Shown here: one piece after another, positions 58,353-64,000 of the stretch
Layout: each line of letters starts with the position of its first letter
Numbering within the stretch: the stretch's first letter is position 1
Notes under the pieces: generated by a model
The model's database searches: none
The model's input: the letters and a program-made list of their open reading frames with translations, nothing else
What the model was told of the DNA's origin: nothing
Origin: Gnetum montanum
Taxonomy: Eukaryota > Streptophyta > Gnetopsida > Gnetales > Gnetaceae
DNA: 64,000 nucleotides
Assembly: GCA_015680685.1 (NCBI GenBank)
Contig: MNCI01028786.1
Coordinates: 297,326-361,325 of the forward strand
Direction: 5' to 3'
Made by a program: the position numbers and the translations under genes

Positions 58353-59650
58353 ATGGGAGGAGTGGGAACTGGAATGATAATGGAGGCAGGAGCAGCGATC
58401 GGTGTGGTCTAAGGGGTGGACACTGACAAGGCACAGAAGGCAAAGGTAGGGGCCGATGCTGGTAAGGAGGTGGGGAAGGACAACAACAGTGAGACGTGCA
58501 TGGAGGAAAGCCAGCCTAGGGGTGTTGGGGATGGCCCAAAGACCAAGGGGATCCTATTGGCTGGGAACAAGAGTGGGGGTTGGCAATCAAGGGCTGGTGG
58601 CATAAAGGCCTGTTCTTGATAGGAAGGTCATATGTGGCTCCAAGTGCAAGGTCCTACCTCAGATGGGGTGAGGACGATGGAGCTCAACTTAATAGGGAAA
58701 TTCGTGTCCAATGGGGCTTGGCCCAAGCTGGATCTAGTAAAGAAATGGGCTCAGACCACATAGGGTCTGACAACCATTGAAGTTTACTGCCTGTTTCAGG
58801 ACTTGCTGCTCTTTATCTTTTGGTCTAAAGAGGAGCGTGATAGGGCCCTAGTGGGGGCATCATGGTTTTATGAAGCTCATGCGCTGATGCTAACTTTGTG
58901 AAGGCCGAGGACCCACAAAGATGAAGATCTCTTCGCCAGGGCATCTAGCATCCCATGGGAGATGTGGACATAAGAATTTCTGGAAACTCTTGTTGGTTTC
59001 TTCAGAGAATTTATCACATTTGATCAGTTCACGAGCTCCATGGAGCAGATGGGATTTGCATGCTTCTGCATCTAGCAAGCACTTTCATCGAAAGACCTAG
59101 TGCATGAAGTAATCTTGGACCTTCCCTCAAGTGAGGAAACGATTCAAATAGAATATGAGAACATCAAGGAGACCAAGATGCAACCAAAGAGTAAGGCATA
59201 GGGTTGTTCCATTTGTAGGAAGGCCTAACACCTAGCTAAGGCTTGCAATCAACTCCAAGGTCTCACAGCCAACCAAAAAGGTAGATCAGGGTTGGTTCAA
59301 GATCAAAAAAGGTCATTCGATACCAAAGACAATGAAACCCAAGGAGTCTAGGGAGACAAGGGGTGAGTCTCCCAAGGAAAAGGAGACCCCCCATAGATCA
59401 ATTTTAGATCTGGCCATAGGCAAGCTCCCACCATTGGGGAGCTCAATCTCTACAACACGAGGATCATCCCAACCCCAAATGCAAGAGATGATGATGACTC
59501 ATAAAGACAATGCTAAGTCCTCAGTTGGAGCTTTCCCAATTTCTCCAGGGGTGGCAAAAATTGGGCGTCCAAATATGCTAATGGCAAGGAGTAAGAAGAC
59601 ATAGATTAAGCTTGACATGGGATGTCAACAGACCTTGAAGGAGGTCTACC
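58353..59650 (+). pseudogene. LINE ORF1 (RNA-binding protein)
   Basis: Starts near ATG 58353. A Gly/Lys-rich N-terminal part (58416-58619 open) precedes a DUF4283-like region in broken frames at 58800-59150: 'EERDRALVGASWFYEAHALM' and 'PSSEETIQIEYENI'. Next is a CCHC knuckle at 59205-59246 with spacing CX2CX4HX4C ('CSICRKA-HLAKAC') interrupted by one TAA. In plant L1 elements this protein binds element RNA. Confidence 0.72.
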
Positions 59651-59672
59651 AAAAACGGTCGTTGGGTCAACC

Positions 59673-60720
59673 ATGAAGATTTTATCATGGAATTGCAAGG
59701 GCCAAGGTACACCCTACAAACAAAGTACCCTAAAAGAGATTGTTCAAAGTGAGGGATGTGATGTGGTGTGTTTGTAGGAAACAAAACTGCAACAATTGGA
59801 ATCTCAATTCTTGCAGTGGGATGGGTAGCATACACAATTGGTACCCTACAAGGGCAAGGCAAGGGGACTGGCTATTCTACCCCAACTCCTTGTGACGTTG
59901 GTTGATGCATCTACATGGAGCATGACTATCCACATCATGCTTGTTGGCATCTAGCTGGTGAACGTTGACAAAGCCTAGCATTGGAAAATCCATTTGTAGA
60001 AACTCAAGTGTCTTGCACAAGTGGTCCCTGATCAAAAACAATGGGTTCTTATTGATGACTTCAACCAAAGATTATTCCTGTGGGATTAATCTAGAGGGGA
60101 CAATGTTGACCCTCCAAGATCTTAGGAGTTCCAAGCATTTCTCCAAGAACATGAGTTCGTTGACATGGAGATCGGCAACTACAAGTTCACATGGAGCAAC
60201 AGACGTCAGAGCAAAGACCAAGAGCTATCACGAATCAATCAGGTTTGGATTAGCTCAAGGCTGGTTCTAACATGGGATGTCCAAGTGCCAAGGAAGGAGA
60301 GACAAGCCTCAAACCATAGATTGATTTTTTACCAAATTCACCATGGCCAAGAAACAGCTCCTTGACCATTTCATTTTGAGTAGACGTGATTGTCTAAACC
60401 TTGGCCACGACCAATGGTGTAGGCAATCTGGGGAGGCTACTCAATGTAGCAAGATCCCAAGGAATTTTTAAAGCAAGGATTGCACCTCCTCAAGTAGCAA
60501 CTGCATGCTAGGTCCTCGAAGGATAAGTTTAATTTCCATGCTTACCAAACTCAACGGCAGATGCAACTCGGGGAAATCCAAGCACACCAAGAAAAGGGTG
60601 TAGACCTAGCAAAGGAGGAGCAGGCAATTCACGATGAGTTGCAAGATTTATTGCTAGAGAAAGAATCATACTGGAGACAATGCACCAAAATTACCTAGCT
60701 CTAGGAAAGAGACAAAAACA
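59673..60720 (+). pseudogene. LINE ORF2 endonuclease (APE-like)
   Basis: ATG 59673 gives MKILSWNCKGQGTPYKQSTL, the usual start of plant L1 ORF2. It is followed by 'GCDVVCL-ETKLQQLES', 'VLIDDFNQRLF' (the GDFN motif altered to DDFN), 'FVDMEIGNYKFTWSNRRQ' and 'LSRINQVWISSRL' (SRxD-like with Asn). A charged linker ('HQEKGVDLAKEEQAIHDELQ') leads to RT. Stops at several sites; catalytic replacements indicate it is dead. Confidence 0.82.
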
Positions 60721-60879
60721 TGTGTTTTCTTTGCCACTACCAAGGGGCAAGGGAAGGCCAAGGAAAAATTGCAACTGGTGCATGAGGGATCCATTTTGAT
60801 GGATGGTCAGGAGATTGTTGAGGTGGTTCAACAATACTAGGCCACCATCTAGAGCAAGCAGCACACCCGGCCACTATCA

Positions 60880-62120
60880 ATCCAAGTTAGGAAGGTCATT
60901 GGGAAGGTTGAAAATAGGGCACTACTCAAGCCTATCACAATGCAGGATTTGGAAGATATGATGGGGACAATGAAAACCAACAAGGCATTGGGGCTGGATG
61001 GATTGTTGATTGAATTCTCTAGAGTTCGTGGACATCATTGGTGAGAACCTGTTGGACACCTTCAACCACATGTTAGGATGGTAGCAAGTCTAGAGTGAGA
61101 CTAACTGCTCATGGATTGTGCTTATTTCAAAAGTACCTAACCCAACATCATCAACATAGTTTAGGCCTATTGGGGTTTGTAACACCCTAATTCAGCCTTT
61201 CACTAAAATGCTTGTCTATCGTCTTGCCCCTATGATGCCTAAGTTGGTGGGAGGGCATCAAGCTAGGTTTGTGAAGGGACATTTTTTGCAAGACTAGGTC
61301 ATCCTCCTACAGGAAATCCTGCACTCATTGTGCAACATTGGATTCCCAGGAATGTGCGTTAAGTTGGATATCATGAAGGCATACGATACCATGAGCTAGG
61401 AGGCCCTGCAAGAGATCATGTTATACAAAGGTTTCGATCCTAAATTCGTCAACCTTTGCCTCCAATTGCAAACTTCAAGGTGTTATTCCTTTGACATTGA
61501 AGGAATGTTATGGGGGTTTGTTGCTTTGAGAAGGGGGCTTTGGCAAGGAGACCCACTCTTCCTACTCTTGTTCATCATGGCAATGGACACTTTGCAAACT
61601 TATTGTGAGTCAAAGGGGATGAGAGGGGGTTGGAGATTACTGGGGTGCACTGTCTAGCAAAGCATTAGGCAAATGATACAATTCTTTTTTTGTGAGCAAT
61701 AGTACCCTAGTCATTGATGCTTAACCATGCTCTAGAATAGATGGCGTAGGAGCTAGGCCTAGAGATCAACAAAGCTAAATCAACGATTCATTTGGTGAAC
61801 ACAGATGACCATGTGAAAGGGAAGACCTATCAAGCCTTGGGTATCTTGCCTAGGGCTACATAATATTCATACTTGGGAATGCTAATTTTTGCCTAGCATC
61901 GTCACCAAACATGGTCAACTTTGGTGCAAAAGCTACAACAAAGGACAAACCACTGGATGAACCACTTCTTGTCCAAGAAAGGGAAGATTTTGCTAGCTTC
62001 TTTTGTTTTCATGGCAGTGGCCAAGTTTACTAAGTCTATGGCTTTCCCACTAGTAGGGATCATACAAAAGGTTGACCAAATTCTACGGAAATTTGTCTAG
62101 TCCAGTGGTAGGGGGGACAA
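60880..62120 (+). pseudogene. LINE ORF2 reverse transcriptase
   Basis: 'ALLKPITMQDLEDMMGTMKT' and 'NKALGLDGLLIEFS' mark the RT entry, followed by 'PNSAFH'/'LVYRLAPMMPKLVGGHQARF' and 'GMCVKLDIMKAYDTM'. The open frame 61418-61657 contains 'GLWQGDPLFLLLFIMAMDTL' (the QGDPLSP block with Phe for Ser). The F-A-D-D box is at 61669-61680 and reads A-N-D-T: its first Asp is Asn. The thumb follows as 'GLEINKAKSTIHLV' and 'SYLGMLI'. Confidence 0.85.
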
Positions 62121-62424
62121 GCTTCACTTGGTGTGTTGGGCCAATACAATGAGACCAAAGACGGTCAATGGTATTGGCTTGGTGCCTTTCCAAGATGAGG
62201 TCATGTTAGGACTGCAACAGTTGGTTATTCAACTTTTGGCATAGGAGGAGTGTCCAACACAATGGGTATGCATTGTATGCCAAAAATACTAGTAATGGGA
62301 GATTGGGACAAGAGGGTCGTTGTTGTGGCAAGCCATGTGCAAGCATGCCAGAGAGATGATAGACAAAAGTCTATTGGGAAAGTTTCCCAAGCATATAATT
62401 GATACAAAGTATCCTTGGGTCATT

Positions 62425-62845
62425 GGATGGAAGCCCATTTGGAAAGAAAGGTTACCTGAGAAGCTGAAAGTTTTCGCCTAGCTTATTGCACATTCTGCAC
62501 TGCCGGTGAGAGAGGTTCTCAAAACACAGGGATTGAACATAGACCTTTTCTGACCATTGAGTACAATCAAGCCTGAAACCATTCATCATTTTATTTATTG
62601 CTACCCATATGCAAGGGAAACTTGGCACGTTGTTGGGCTCTCACTGCAAGTCCGGCTGAACGAGGATTCTAAAGAGACTATAGTTTTATGGATATTATGG
62701 AAGACACAGAATAATTTAACTTTCAAAGGACAACACCTACCATTGTTGGAATTAGTAGTTGCTGCTAGGGCCCAATTATGCTGCGAATCTTTGACAAGAA
62801 TGGGTCGTAAGCTATTGTATGAGCTACTAGTGGCTACATTCTAGG
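62425..62845 (+). pseudogene. LINE ORF2 zf-RVT domain
   Basis: 'WKPIWKERLPEKLKVFA' and 'LIAHSALPVREVLKTQGLNI' are followed by open frame 62557-62844 ('IKPETIHHFIYCYPYARETW' and 'ETIVLWILWKTQNNLTFKG'). This is the Trp/Cys/His-rich C-terminal domain of plant LINE polymerases; one Cys of the CxxC pair is lost. Confidence 0.78.
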
Positions 62846-63500
62846 TGAACATGAAACTGTGGTAGTTAGTGAAAATCTTGGGGTAGGCCAAATTGTTACC
62901 TCAAATCAAAGGTGAGCCTGACTTGGTGGATAGCTCATTCTTCTCAAACTAGGTGGGGGATGAAAATCATTTTCATGGAACCAATGTTGGCAACTTCATT
63001 AGGGGTCCCTGCGACAAGGCAATTACCCCAATTGTGTGTAGCCTTGAGCATGCTAAAGTGTTCCAATTGTGTGCAGCCTTGAGCATGCTAAAGGGTTTTT
63101 CTAGTGGGCAATTCCAAAGATAGCAAGCAGACATGTGCCCAAATCCACACTATCACAAATTTGGCAAGAGGTCGTGCTACTAATAGAAAGATTTATGATG
63201 CACTCTGGCAGCTCAACCAAGCTACTGGGCATTCACTTTGCATTTTTACGATGTGTATGGCATGGATTGCAAGTGAACCTACCTAAGTATTTCCTTGCAA
63301 CGTTGCAATGAAAACTTCCGAATAGGCATTCCAACCTTATCCTGGTGCTATGGAGGATTGGACACCAGTGCTTCCATAGGCACCAAGGTCAAACCCTACG
63401 TTAGTTTACCTTCGAAGGCGAATCCAGTCAACGAAGACACAATCAACATCAAGTTCAAGGGAGATGCAAATGCCTAGGCCCATCACTTGGCAAGAGACAT
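62846..63500 (+). other. Unassigned DNA after the LINE, with a 35-bp tandem duplication
   Basis: 'ccaattgtgtgtagccttga' onward at about 63029-63063 is repeated at 63064-63097 with about two changes. Open frames 63104-63286 and 63295-63477 have no recognised domain. This may be the LINE tail or a neighbouring element. Confidence 0.45.
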
Positions 63501-63503
63501 CAC

Positions 63504-63894
63504 CAAAGAAGGTTGGGATGTTGGGAGAGAAGGCACTAAAGGGGCAAGAGGGGGAAGCAAATGCCCACGTTCAAATCAAGGCCTAGATCCAAAGAGCTAT
63601 GGAGGAGGTGGTCATGTATGCCCAAGCAAAGGAGAGGGCTGTTTGGGAGGCACGATGGGCAACATGGGAGGAGGATCTATGACACGTGGCAGGTTTGGCC
63701 ATGCGACAGTGAGCCAAATTGGAAACAGAGATAAATAGGCACGAACAAAGGCAAGAGGAATCAACCAGAGGACTACTAATAGAAGAGTTGCGCTTACAAA
63801 TCCATGCAAAGCTATAGCAAGAGGGGTCAAAGCAGCAAATGATGGAAGGGGAGACCAAAGGGGTGCAAGACAAGAAAGGCACGGGGACTGTTTG
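63504..63894 (+). pseudogene. Coiled-coil-like frame, unknown element
   Basis: In the frame starting at 63504 ('KKVGMLGEKALKGQEGEANA'), the plus strand gives long helix-prone, Glu/Gln/Arg-rich text: 'RAMEEVVMYAQAKERAVWEA', RWATWEEDL, 'AKLETEINRHEQRQEEST', RGLLIEELRLQIHAKL. It is interrupted by four stops (TAG, TGA, TGA, TAG). The overlapping Gly-rich frame 63487-63738 is probably a shadow. Likely a decayed gag-like or coat-like ORF. Confidence 0.4.
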
Positions 63895-64000
63895 ACTCCA
63901 ATTGTAGTAGCTAGACAATGCTATTGTTACTAACGCTCATGCTTAGGTCGATCAAATGAGAGAGGCGGGTAGGACAACACATGGATGTAGTGGTGAATAG

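Larger units (their letters stand above)
58330..62845 (+). mobile_element. L1-type LINE, degenerate
   Basis: Non-LTR retrotransposon on the plus strand with the plant L1 order: ORF1 (DUF4283-like part plus CCHC knuckle), then ORF2 with endonuclease, reverse transcriptase and zf-RVT. All parts carry stops. Neither a poly(A) tail nor a TSD was found, and the right end may lie beyond 62845. It sits directly upstream (minus-strand sense) of the SPC25-like exons, where that gene's next intron or upstream exons should be. Confidence 0.85.

Overview
This is nuclear DNA from a seed plant with a large, repeat-swollen genome; a gymnosperm is plausible but cannot be proved here. The reasons are AT-rich, CpG-poor sequence, many layers of decayed LTR retrotransposons, an L1-type LINE, and one intron-containing host gene fragment. 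There are no bacterial operons, CRISPR arrays or rRNA/tRNA genes. Almost every open frame is a shadow of, or a piece of, a dead element.

The main family is a Ty3/gypsy element of the Athila/Tat (OTA) type. It has a tRNA-Asp primer site, LTRs of about 820-840 bp starting TGATGA and ending CTCATCA, and GATATC palindromes at the start of U3. Its order is gag, protease, RT, RNase H, integrase, a sense post-pol ORF, a possible antisense ORF, polypurine tract, LTR. Five copies can be followed. E5 (plus, from before 2702 to about 6470) is very old. E1 (minus, 6874-16834) is full length with a near-perfect TSD. E4 (plus, about 19621-22421, resuming at 25618) is old and broken. E3 (plus, 22422-25617) is a gag-only derivative inserted into the end of E4 pol, with TSD ATTAG. 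E2 (plus, 35043-46375) has three LTRs inside one perfect TSD, AAAAT. A further LTR fragment lies at 1-225, and an older 3' end may lie at 55445.

The other large pieces are: a minus-strand LTR element with a tRNA-Met primer site and no recognisable coding (47188-53708, LARD-like); two copies of a dispersed repeat (32.9 kb and 54.1 kb), one carrying an internal inversion; a pair of diverged 1-kb direct repeats (18.6 and 20.0 kb) that break E4; and a degenerate L1-type LINE (about 58330 to at least 62840, plus).

The only likely host gene is on the minus strand at 56503-58073. It is the 3' exons of a kinetochore SPC25-like gene with convincing splice sites. Its upstream exons would lie beyond the LINE, outside the window or lost.

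The most unusual signals are: a U5-plus-primer-site patch embedded in E1 integrase; the three-LTR architecture of E2; host flank repeated inside E3; an antisense frame kept in three element copies; and the inverted segment between the two dispersed repeats.
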